Below, piece by piece: positions 1-11,500 of a stretch of DNA of 64,000 bases. A model generated the notes under the pieces. It did not search any database and had not been told where the DNA came from. It saw only the letters and a list, made by a program, of their open reading frames with translations. Each line of letters opens with the position of its first letter. The stretch's first letter is position 1. Position numbers and translations under genes: made by a program. Where the stretch lies: NCBI GenBank assembly GCA_038025085.1, contig CM076147.1, positions 37,300,766 to 37,364,765 of the forward strand, written 5' to 3'. This stretch comes from Tetragonia tetragonoides. Lineage: Eukaryota; Streptophyta; Magnoliopsida; Caryophyllales; Aizoaceae.

Positions 1-473
1 TAAAGATAAACCAAGTTGATCGATTCTCTTCACTGAATAAACTAAGGTCCACGGGCAAAATGACACAAACAAAAGTACCTGTATGACTAGGAAAATACTC
101 AAGCCAAAGAGTTGGGTTTTTATAACATCCTTCAATTTAGCTATGGATCTTCTTTTCATCTTTCTGCAACTGTATTTCTACAGGAATAAGTATGTAGAGT
201 GAGGTTTAAATTGGCAATTAAAAATGATTTTGCACCTCTTATCTAAAAAAATAGTAAAATGAATTTGTACCATTACCATTCTCTGAACAAAAGACAACAT
301 TAAATCAGGTAACCATAACTAAGGAATCTTGGGCAGCTCGAACAAATATATGTTCAATCACCACAAATACATGTTTCGTCCTACCTTTTATTTGCTGCCT
401 TGAGGCTCTTCAGAGAGATGCCCAAAGGTGAATCATACATTCATACTCTAGATTTGTTGTAACTTAATTTGAA

Positions 474-650
474 CTTTTTGCAATCTAAAATAATAAAATA
501 AAAAATATTCATACTCACCCAAGCTAAGGAAGCAAGATAAAACTGATATTTCCCAAACATACTTTTTGCAATCTAAAATAATAAAATAAAAAAATATTCA
601 TACTCACCCAAGCTAAGGAAGCAAGATAAAACATATAATTCCCAAACATA
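474..650. repeat. Tandem duplication of an 88-bp segment
   Basis: Positions 474-561 and 562-650 are two nearly identical AT-rich copies, each running from a CTTTTTGCAATC start to a CCCAAACATA end. They differ by a single A in a homopolymer and a few bases near the end. No coding potential is visible. The duplication lies in the 1-1165 stretch downstream of the SYF1 copy, which otherwise shows no recognisable exon. Confidence 0.85.
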
Positions 651-1165
651 TCCAAACCTCATAGAAAACTACTAGAATTTCTTTCAGAGAAATACCCAAA
701 AGTCGGGAACATCTGAATAGCCGCTTCAACCCAGAGAAACTCCAAAGTCGAATTTCGCAAACAAAACTGGAACAATAGAACAAAAATCAAGAGATCACTA
801 TCAGAACTAAAATCAAAAACGAAAATGATGGAAAAGGAGGGCAGACATGATTATTGATATCAACAAAATCCTTGAGTCATACCTTGGATAACATAATTAG
901 CAACTGAAAACAAGAAGAGGAGATGTAAGATGTTCACCTTGAAATTCATTTGTTGCAGTGTACATACTATAGTTTCTAATAAAAACTACAATTAGTAGGA
1001 CAAAAGAACTTCTATAACAGTATGAAAAGTTACATCCTATTACTCCCCAAGCATAAGAGCAGGCTGTCTTCTAGTGCACGAACTTTCTGCTAATCCCGCC
1101 ACTTTCTTTTTTTTGATAAGAAAGAATCCTGCCACTTTAGCAGGATAAATGAGCAGACCTGGCTG

Positions 1166-3464
1166 TAACTTGCAGCAACGCTTCTTTTGATGCGAAGCAT
1201 CTCTATGAAAGTGTCTTCATCTCCATGTTGGACCTCAAAGTCCTGCCACGTGATCCAGAATTTAGGGTCAGTACTCGAATCTGCAAACCTGGAGGCATAT
1301 GTGTAAACTGCACGGGCTCGATCAAACTCTCCGAGGCTCTTTTCAAGCTCAGCATACTTCATGCACATGGTCTTCACATCTTTGTCAGGGAGACCAGATT
1401 GGATAGCTTGCTCATATATTTCCCTGGTTTTTGGCACACCAAATATTTCTGTTGCACGAGCTATGTAGATTTCATACATGCTTAACTTCTCAATAGCTGG
1501 AACAGCTTTCGTAGCTTGATCATAGACCTTCATTGCTCGCTTTGCTAATCCATAATCCTCTTCCAGCTTAGCATATTGAAAGTACAAAGGCTTTACACAT
1601 TCCGCAGGAGCCGTTTCAACGGCATTCTCAAACAGCTCTCTTGCTCGCTCCAACTTATTCTTCCCATATCTCTTCACAAACTTGGACAAATATGTAACCC
1701 AGATATCCTTTACATGAGGGTATTTGAAGATCTTCACACCTCTTTCATACACCCTAAAAGCATCTTCGAAATATTTATGTTCCTCCAAAAGCATTGCATA
1801 GTTTATTATAATTTGTGGAGTGGCAATCCTCAGATCCAAAATCCTTTCATAAACAGCAAGAGTGGAGTCCACATTACCAAGGTTTCCTCCAAATCCACAT
1901 AAAACGTCCATAACCTCAATGATTTGTGCAGCTTAATCTGTACAGGTTCATGACCATCGGCAGCAACTCTCCGCTTAACTTCAACAGAGGGCTCTGCTGT
2001 TGCACGTCGCATCAGATCAAGTGCTCCTTTGAAGTTCTTGTGCCTCACTTCCATCTCAGCCCACTCACACCAAATACTCGCCAAATGATCCACTGCTTTA
2101 TAGTTCACTTGCACAGCTTTGTCGAAAATCACCCTACCATTAGCAACATCTTTGTGACTCTCGTAAAGCTTAGCAAAAGCAACCCACAATGTGTGAGGCT
2201 TTCCTATTGCCTTCATGGGATCAACTGTCCTGACTGCCTCAGTATAAGTCAAAATCTGCCTAGTTGGATTACCCTCAAACAGCTTCACCCTCCGATGCCA
2301 TTGCTCCACATTATGAGGGTTTTGGCGCAAAAGAACACTATTCGCCAGCTCTGGCCGTCTATCCATCAAATACTCCAATCTAGCTAAACGCAAATCCACA
2401 TCATTATCATCATGCAGCCAAAACCTTTTAAGAATCTTCTTCTCAAACTTCCTCACTGAAAGATCGACATCCTTCCTGATATCTTCCTCTTCTTCCCCAT
2501 CCTCATCTATCTCCCCCTCGCCATTCTCCACATCCTCATCACTCAAATCGGAATTCTCCATCTTATACGCCAACATACTCTCCTCAAACTGCGAATACGC
2601 AGTTTGAAAATCACACTAAAATCCCTAACAGTCACCACCGTCATCATCCCCTTCTCAAACACATCCCTCGCCTTCTCAGGCAACTTCCTCCTAATATAAT
2701 AATCCGCCAACGACGTCCAAAATAGTCCAACCTCATCCGTAAACTTCCTAATCCCACCCCTAATAATCGCATCCACATTCAACCCCTCCACCTCAGTAGC
2801 ATTTTTAGTCAACAAATCACACAATTCCAACCAAAGCCCATGTTTCGTCTTCCCTTTAATCGAATAAAACTGGTCATCATTCAAAACCCCAGCCAATCTC
2901 TCAGACCCTTCTTGCCACCTCTCCGAATTAATCAAAAACTCATTAAACTCCTCAATATGAGAAGGGTCATACTTCAAATACCTCTTATAAACCCCAAGTG
3001 AAGTCTCAATTGGATCCCCCTTTTGAGACAAAAAAACCAAATAGGGTTCCCAAATTCTATCATGTTGAGTAACAGGCAAAGCACATAAAGCTCTATCAAA
3101 AGTCAATCGAGTTCGAGTAACCAATTTCTGCTCAGTTAAAGACAACAAATACATAATCCAAATTCTGGGCATCTTATGCATAGTAACAAGAGCTCTTTCA
3201 AAAGTGTTATTTAGGGTTTCATATTGTGAATGTGTAATGGGTAAATTTCTAACAAGTTCTAAACGTTCACGAAGATAAGCGTACCAGAGCTTGTAACTAC
3301 CTGGAAGTGATTTGAGAGCTCGTTCGTAGATTATGAAACGTTTCTTGAAAGGTGAATCTGTTCTTGCTACGAGATAACGTCGCCATAGACGTAAACTGAA
3401 GGGGTTTCGAAAGAAGCTCTTCTTCGTATGGGAGGTCTGATGGGCATAGCTCGTTTTCGGACAT
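1166..3464 (-). pseudogene. SYF1: SYF1-like pre-mRNA-splicing factor, frameshifted and 3'-incomplete copy
   Basis: The three overlapping minus-strand frames together match plant SYF1 (XAB2 homologue), a scaffold of the NineTeen complex in the spliceosome, built from HAT (half-a-TPR) repeats. Recognisable blocks include FKKRFIIYERALKSLPGSYK, the NTFERALVTMHKMPRIW region, CALPVTQHDRIWEPYLVF, and the GFDRARAVYTYASRFAD-like C-terminal repeats. The best start is the ATG at 3464 (MSENELCPSDLPYEEELL). An extra base near 3410-3413, a +2 or -1 change near 2601-2606 and a lost G near 1877-1879 each break the frame. Similarity stops at ASYSQ (about 1166), where a GT follows, so an exon may end there. 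About 130 C-terminal residues of the usual ~900 are missing and are not found in 1-1165. It could be a recent pseudogene copy, or a real gene with assembly errors and a distant last exon. Four intact genes nearby favour the pseudogene. Confidence 0.72.
2584..2607. repeat. Perfect hairpin with 10-bp arms inside the SYF1 copy
   Basis: TCAAACTGCG, a 4-base loop (AATA), then CGCAGTTTGA. One arm encodes the conserved SQFE residues of SYF1. The other lies exactly where the reading frame is lost. See the separate finding. Confidence 0.9.
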
Positions 3465-3655
3465 GGCTGAGGAAGTGAGGAGATTTGGAGAGAGAGATAT
3501 TGAAGATGTTTGTGGATGAACACGTGATGCTCTATTTATAGAAAGAAAAAAAAATCAGAAACCAACTAGGAGTAGTAAATGTTACCAAAAAACTTCGTCC
3601 AAAAAAAAAAAAATGTTACCAAAAAAAAAAAAAAGAACTAACAAACCTAATACTA

Positions 3656-3728
3656 ACGCATTTAGGAAACTTACTGTATTCAGGAAACCTACCGTATTTA
3701 GGAAACCTACCAATATTTAGGAAATTAA
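3656..3728. repeat. Short tandem repeat, about 21-bp unit, four copies
   Basis: Four degenerate units built on TTTAGGAAACCTACC lie in the SYF1-EPL1 divergent spacer. The rest of 3465-4460 is AT-rich and has no recognisable gene. Confidence 0.7.
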
Positions 3729-4461
3729 AAAAATCTGAATTTAAATAAGGCAAACTATTCTAAATTGATTAGAAATTAATTAAAATTAATTAATTAAGAG
3801 TCTCACACGGCTTGGAGAATCAACTCGCAATTCCTTGTTGCCCAAGACAACTAGTTTAGTTGTGCACCGTAAACTTGACGCTCATTTTTGACAATGTTAT
3901 ACTCTGAATTTGAAGAATGTCGAAACCTACCAATTGAAGAATATCAAATCTTAGCTTATAGTAATAACTTCGTACATTTTTGCATCAGAAAAGGTAAACT
4001 GGAGTAGTAAACTTTCCTGTTAGACGGTTTTAGGTGATATAATTAGTGAACGTGATGTACTCCATAATCAGAATGTAATACTCCTAAGTTAATAATAAAG
4101 AGTACTAATTTTAGAATAAAACGTATTACTTTGCACATTAAAAACTAAAATAAAACAACTTTCATCAATCGTCTCACTTCTATCTTATACAATTTTTATT
4201 TTATACAAGATCGGAACAATTTGAATTCTCTGCTCAGTTTCATATACCAATTCAAAGTGTTATTTTGAAGTACATTTTTCCTCAAATTAAATACCACAAG
4301 TTGACGCCCGTCTCACCAAAAATTATGAAAAAAATATTTTATGGAAGTTTTTGTGGTAGTAGAAAGTTAGTTGTCCCACCCTTTATGGTACGTATACCCT
4401 TGTGAACCAAAAAAAAGTTCTCCAACTCTCCATGGCCATAAATGACAGCTTTACCCGTCCC

Positions 4462-4468
4462 TATAAAA
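4462..4468 (+). promoter_or_regulatory. Probable TATA box of EPL1
   Basis: TATAAAA lies upstream of a pyrimidine-rich leader (about 4495-4667). That leader ends in a plausible donor (TTTTTTG|GTAAAA). An acceptor at 5525-5526 (TTGTTCAG) would give a 5'UTR intron of about 860 bp, with the ATG at 5589 in the next exon. Inferred from sequence signals only. Confidence 0.4.
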
Positions 4469-5009
4469 TTTAAAGACCAAATTGCCCTATGTATTTGATT
4501 TCCTCAAGGTTCCTCTTTCCTTGATCAGTATCCATGGAAGTTGCGATCATCTCGCTCTCTCTGTTTCTCCATCTCGGGGTCATTTCGCAATTCCACTTCA
4601 TTATCACCGGCGAACTTTTCATCACCGTTTGCCCGTTCAATTTCCCGTAATCTCAGTCTCTTTTTTGGTAAAATCTCTCTCTTTCTCTTCGATTAGGGTT
4701 ACTGATTTATAAAATTAGGTTTTTCATTGTTTAGCTATATTTGTTCGAATTTAGCGTAATGTTTGATATATATTTGTCACATTGGTTATTCAACCCCTAA
4801 TTCTCATGATTTTGAGCTATTCTGTACAGCATTGTAGAATTTTGCCGTTATTGTTTTAATAATAATAATAGCATGAGTAATTAAGACAAATTGACTCAAT
4901 GTAGCCACCAATGGGAATTCTAGTGGTTTAAAGTCCCAGCATTTGTAGGGAAGGACTTGTCGTACGACTTACCGTCTTCCTCCCAAGTGCATGACCCGTT
5001 TAGTAGTTA

Positions 5010-5204
5010 GTATTGATTGGCCATAGCCCTGAGTGGGTGTCTCAGCTCGTAAGACATCTGAGATTTGTTTCAAAAGTCCTAGGTTCGAGCCTCCAGACTC
5101 CAGAGGGCCATTGGAGGTTTTCCTGGTCATGAACTTCAGGGCCCATGGGCTTAGTCGGGCAAAGCCTGGATACTCATATTATCTAAAAGAAGGTATTGGA
5201 TTGG
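5010..5204 (+). mobile_element. tRNA-derived SINE with target-site duplication
   Basis: The body, 5021-5192 (172 bp), has a Pol III A-box-like TAGCCCTGAGTGG close to its 5' end and a B-box GGTTCGAGCCTCC about 60 bases further. It ends in an A-rich tail (ATTATCTAAAAGA). Near-identical flanks GTATTGATTGG (5010-5020) and GTATTGGATTGG (5193-5204) look like the target-site duplication. Size and promoter layout fit plant SINEs. It lies in the probable 5'UTR intron of EPL1. It is not a tRNA gene, because no cloverleaf can be formed. Confidence 0.7.
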
Positions 5205-5588
5205 TTGTTGGGACTTGGGAGATGGGGCAACCCAAGAAAAGGGTCCTCCTTTCCTTACCTAGATATAAAGAACTTGCCTTAAAGTGGGGGCCTTTGATGA
5301 TATTGGGACCTGTTGGTCCTTTTACATGAGGAAAACTTTGCGTAGTAAATTCACTTGGTAGTTTGTATTACCAATTTGATTTACTGCATAACAATGAGTG
5401 GCACTAAACATGGTAATGCAATCACCATTACATTGCATTACCTTAATTTTCATTTCTTAAGTAGTTGATTCTTTTACATTGCAATTGTTTCAAGTGAGTA
5501 AATGTCATAGTCTTGATTTTGTTCAGGGCTTGCATGAAATTGGTACAGTAGCAGTGGGATCTTGAGCTTTATGTGTCAGTAAGTGGAC

Positions 5589-8500
5589 ATGAGTAGGCCG
5601 TCTTTTAGACCGCGTCCTGTGGACATTCATAAGAGGCTCCCAATTGTAAAATCTTTCAAGGACATTGAAGATGATGATGCCCCATCTTCCACTCGCAATT
5701 CACAAGTATTACGTGTAGCTGCTGAGGTTGATAATGAGGTATCCACTTGATTCTCTCTTTCTCCTAGCCAAATATTGTACTGTATTTGTCAGTTATTACT
5801 TATATTAAGAAAAGACCAGAGATAAAAGAAAGGAAGTAGAGGCTAGCGTAAGTGCGTAACGATTATCATATCAACTTTGATAACAGATTGAGGTATGTAA
5901 TATGTGTGCCCCGGACACTTGTAATGCTAATTTGAAGGGAATGATTTGGTGTATCAATTATTTTGAGAAAAATGGAAAAACGGTGAAAAAAGAGAAACCG
6001 ATAGCAGCAAAGCATGTGTAACAATTTTGCCCATCATATCTTACTTTTTCAAAAAAATCAAATGATGGCAAACTTGTGATGTACTTGGTTGTAGAGAAAT
6101 GGTAGGATCTTTTCGATGTCCACCTTGCCTTATGATGTGGGACTGGGCGACTGACTTAGCTTCCGTTTGGTTTGGGCTAAGGCAGGAGGGGCATCTAGGA
6201 GCTATTATTGTTGTGCTGATTTCCAACGTAACTGGGGAAGCCTGTAGATAATGGGAGGACGGCTTGTCCTTCACTGTACTCTCTCACATCGATTTTAATA
6301 CAATACTTCTTACCCCAAAAATTTTAAAAGAAAACTTCCTGGAGAAGTCTTTCTGTTCCCTTGTGTTTATATCATGTGCTGTATGCATCGTATAGTTAAT
6401 TTAAAGTTAAAAGTACACTCTGTGACTGTCCACTTGAGCTATGCTCACTTGGCTGAAAGGGATGGAATTCCCGAAATAATCCATTTAGGTCTGAAAAGTA
6501 CATACTGGGGCTGTTACGCTGTAAATTCTCCCATAATCTGAGATAAATTTTGGTACGTAGAAGTTTGGCACATGCTTTAGACAAGAGGCCTTGTTTCTGG
6601 TAGCTTACATTAATGGGTTAAAACTATTGGTTAAAATATCATGTGAGAAAGGAAGGACTTGGAATAGTTCATAGTTGCGGGAAATCCATGGTGAACTCAG
6701 CCTTAGTATGTAGTTTCAGCCTCCATGTGTGCACAGAAGTTATTCAACTAGTATATATTTTGTGCTTAGCTCAAGAGTCTCACTTGAAAATTGGAATCAT
6801 CTTTGTATTTTGGGTATAGGATATCACATAGCTTCTGACTATTTGAGTGCAGTCTATCTCTTTCTGCTAATGTTGTGATATTACTCTTCAGATGCATCAC
6901 GTCCCCAGCAAAAAGGTAGCTGCTGAAATACCTACCCCGCAATTCGTTATTGTTGACACGTATGAAAGAGACTACTCTCGCAGCTTTTGCCAGCCAACAT
7001 CTTATATACGTTCCAGAGGAGGTATGTGGCATAGCGCTCTTTTTCCATACAGTATATTAAAGAATGATACTGTAACAATGTTGTATAATTGCAGCACGAG
7101 CTGAGCTTGGTGAATTTGTCGAGTATGATTTGGACCTTGAAGATGAGGAATGGCTTGAAGAGTTGAATAGCGATGAAAATACCCTCACTGCTGAAAAGTA
7201 AAATGATTCACAACATATATTTCTTTTGTCAAGTTTGTTCATCTATTGTTACATTTAATTACAGTTATGTGCATTGCTTTGTTTCTGCTGCCCCCTTTTA
7301 TTTACTTATCTGCCATTTATTATTTGTTACACTGACTAGGAGTGCATTTTAAAGGCTCTTCGATGACTGTCATACTAGGCATGTAACTTTAGCACAGAGA
7401 TACAAAAATATCCCCCCCCCCCCCCCCCGCCTTTTCTTTCTCCCCTTTCACTATGTGATTGCGGTCGGGCTTTAAGTGTATAACCCTTCTTGTTGATTTA
7501 GATTTGAGAGTCTACTGTTTAAGTTGGAGGTGCTAGACCATAAAGCTCGGGAAAGGGCAGGTGTTATATCTCCAACTCTTGGTTCTCCTGTTCCTGTTCT
7601 CTTTCAATTTGATTCTGCTGTTGAGGTATGAGTTGCCCTAATACTGTTGATTTGTTATATCTATTGTTATTGTTTAAATAATCCTAATATACTCTTTCTT
7701 TCCTTCTCCAATATGAGATTCTAGTCCCTGCAAGCTCAGTCCATAAAGTATGCCGTTCTGGAATCTGTTTATGGGTACTGGAAGGAAAAGGTATGCTTCA
7801 AAATTCCATTTTTCAACTTATGTGGTTCAGTTTGTCCGAACCCTGTGAGCAACCTTCATTTAACATTCTTTCACAAACTGAGTCACCGACATAATGTATC
7901 TATTCATCCGATGATCATTAATTCTTTGAGTTAACGTGATAGCTTAGGGATTATGGTGTAGAATAGTAAAAGAACTTGGAGGAGGTGGAGAAGATGGGAA
8001 GGTTTTTTGTTTTGGTAGAAGTTTCTCTATCGCAGGCCTTCAGCAAATTGATGATAAACCATATCGAAATCTCCCTCCTGTTTGTATGTCTCTCTATTAG
8101 CCCACTTAATATACCTTTGCTTCCATCTGGCCTCAGCCTCCTGTAAGTTTCTATTTCCCTCGCTGTATTGCTCATCAATAGTAGTGAGACAATCTTGTAT
8201 ACCCCTCTTGTTCTTATGCACCACTTTCTTGGTACTCTTCCTCCAGTCATTAGGTATGTTGTAATCTTTGTGACCCTGTTAAAAGTTGCTGTCAGTCACA
8301 TAAGTTTCACCCTCCTAGCAACCTTCGAATCTCTAAGAATATCAATCATGCAGCAACCATTTTTGGTTGCCTTCTTTATGAAGAATTCTCAGTGGGGTAG
8401 GATGAGAAGGGAGATACTTTCCTTGTGTCAGATTTCACTTCAAACCATTATGATATCTAGTACCCTGGATAAATCATCACGAAGGTGACCTATCATCCTT

Positions 8501-11500
8501 CAGTGGTCACCAAATTACTGCATGTTAGTTATTTTCATATAAACGCCATTTTGTCACATGACACAGTCCAAATAAGGGTGATATAGTAATTTCACTCTTC
8601 CATCATGGATAAATTGCATATCACTAGAGTTTTAGTAAAAGCGTATGCCACATTGTAAAGTGAATTACTCTAAACCTTGAGCTACCTTCGCTAGAATTTT
8701 CAGGAAAATTCAGGCTCTCCAACACCCCTTTTTCTCGAATATCTTCACTTTGGAAATGCTATCTATGCCAAATTGATCTTCTCCATCAAGAATCTTTAAC
8801 GAGACACTGTTGAATGAGTTGAGAACACCATTTCTGTATGTTGATAGAGTTTGTTCACGAAGCAAAAGTGTTTGTGCTCTTCCAGTGCAGTCTAGCTATG
8901 CGTTGTTCATTTGCCAAATTCATTGAGCTTATTTGTCATCTAAACTTAAAAGGTTTTTGGACTGGGATTTTCTTTTGTCTTTTATTGTTGTTGTTGACTA
9001 TTATTATTTTTCCAAATTGTCTGGACACGTATGATATTCCAGTTTATAAAAACCTCAGACCAAAATTTAGGCATGATCTACTCATCTACTCTTAAAAATC
9101 AAGAAAAAACCAGTGTTGCTTAATGAAGCTGCTATGGTGGCTACAACCTTAGAAGCACGCCAAAGGCTCAAAAAACTTTGACTGTGGCTGATAATGAGCC
9201 TTTTTGGGAGGCATTTCCTTTTCTTTAGAGGGATGAAGAAAAAAGACTTTTTGGATGAGGATAACATTGTAAAGCTAAGATGATTATAAATTTTCAGCAT
9301 TAGATATTCATAAGCGATTGTCACGCTTGGGGTAGATATGTGTATGCAATCTTACAACTGGGAAAGAGGGCTGATTTTTTTTTTATAAATAACAGAATAG
9401 ATCTGGACAATACTTTGGAAATGGGGATCTTAATTGTGGACAGAGGTTGTCTGTTTTATAGCGTAAAGAAATGGAGCAATGTAGGAATAGATGTTTGTTG
9501 GTCATGCAACTTAGAAAATATATATGTAGTAAGGGGTAAGCTCGCCACCTGTTGACCTTCAGGTCTCAGGTTCAATTACAGTGCCCCTCACTTGGCTCCC
9601 CTTTCCATCTATCCCTCTACCCAAGTGAGTGAGCTTGCATGGTCTGCACTCATCGTCCAAATCCAGGCCCAACTTCTGAAATACAAAGTAGGTGAAGTCC
9701 GTGAAGATGCTTCCCAACATCCCATGTTCCTGTCCACGTGATTATTGTTTGTTGGACTGATGTCAACTTTCTTCTTTCTTTCTTTAAATTTGCAGCGCGA
9801 ACGGTGGCAAAAGCCTATTCTTCGACGTTTGCAGGTCAGTCTAGTAACATGCTTATGTAGAAATTTGTAGCCAGGTGTGTTTTTATTTGTCTTCTAATTA
9901 ACGAAGCTTTGCCAGATAAAGTTGATCATGCCATGATTTTATTTTACTATATGGTTAATTAACCGAGTCATATCAACTGTGGCTCAATGTTTTGCCCTAA
10001 TTTAAGCGTAGACCTTAGTTGTAGCCTAGTAGTTTTGCTGGATTTAGATTATAATACCCTAACACAGTTTGAGTGTTTTCACTAGCTACTGGGCATTACA
10101 AGTTCTGATAAGCTCTGATAACTTGTGCTCATATTGCTGCTTCTGCTTTTCTTCTTTGTACACATGGTATGATTTTATTTTATTTTATTTTGCAGCCACC
10201 ACCTCCTGTCAATGATACAAACCCATATAATGTTTTTAGACCAAGAGAAAAAGCTCACAGGTTCCATACAAGAAGGGTAGGTGCTGAAGTTGCTGTTATA
10301 TCTCATTATCTAGTGTGATATTATCATAGAGTGAGCACAATCATTAACTCTTACCTTTACATGCAGATGCAGAGGAGGGAAAACAATGTGCAGTCATTTC
10401 AAAAGCTTCGCCAGGTGAATGAAATATTCCCTTCAATTTTAAAAAAAAATAGAGACCTCTTGCTTAATAGTTTATCATATTTGATCCTGGAATCATTTTT
10501 TTATGATTTTTTTTTTGAAATAAGAAATCCATTTTATTAAATGGGAAAAATTGAGCCAAAGCTCAAACACCAATTGGAGCCGAAGCTCATACACCCATCG
10601 AGTCAAAATGTTACACACGCAATCAACACAACAAGACCAAAGCGCCAAACACCTAAGTAGTCCAAACAAAGACACAACCAAAGACAAGCCTAAAAGTCAA
10701 ATGAGATACTCAAATCAACAAAACCCATCAATTCCCACATCAAAGCAAACTATGAGGAAGTAAATCAAACCCCCACACCAATAAGACGGTAATGAAGGAC
10801 AAACCACTCCAAGATGATTAAGATACCTGATGCAGCTTTCTAAACCATACGGTTGAGGGGTCGTTTTAAACCCTTTCTTTACCGCAAGTGGCTATGCCTG
10901 TTGCTTATGTCCATTGCCCCCTCTCATTATGATGTGAATTTTGGTTCATAGTCTTCTGTGGTGCCCTTGTGGAGATAATCTAACTTTTCTTCGTCTCATC
11001 CTCTAACTATTGTCAACAGCTTACTGTGGTACGTGAAACTTGATGTGCAGAAAGTCTGTTAGGGGCTGAGTATATCCTATTTGCTTAACCTACGAACTTA
11101 GTTTGTGATGAAGTGTTTTACTCCCCACTTTTATAATTGCTTGGGATGATAGGGTCTACTTGTTTTTAGATAAAGAGAAGACTTTATTAATGAATTATCA
11201 AAGAATACAGTAAGTGAGCACAGGATGTCCTCCAAGGAGAATACAGTAAGTGATAGGGTCTACTTGTATACAAGGTTACAATTGTTTCTTCTATGTGCAT
11301 CAATACAACAAAAAACACCAACTAAACTATATCCCGCCAAGGGCAGGGTCTAGGGAGGTCTAGATGTACGCAACCTTACCCCTAACTAGTCCTAGTCGCC
11401 TAGAAGAGAGGCTGTTTCCGATAGACCCACAAAAATATTCTTCCCTGCATCTTATCCGTTATTTGATACAGCTATAGACCAGGGTAAGTAGGTGGCTCTC

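Noticed and set aside
5021..5110. A tRNA gene (B-box GGTTCGAGCC)
   Set aside because: The A-to-B box distance and surrounding bases do not fold into a cloverleaf. TSD and A-rich tail indicate a SINE.
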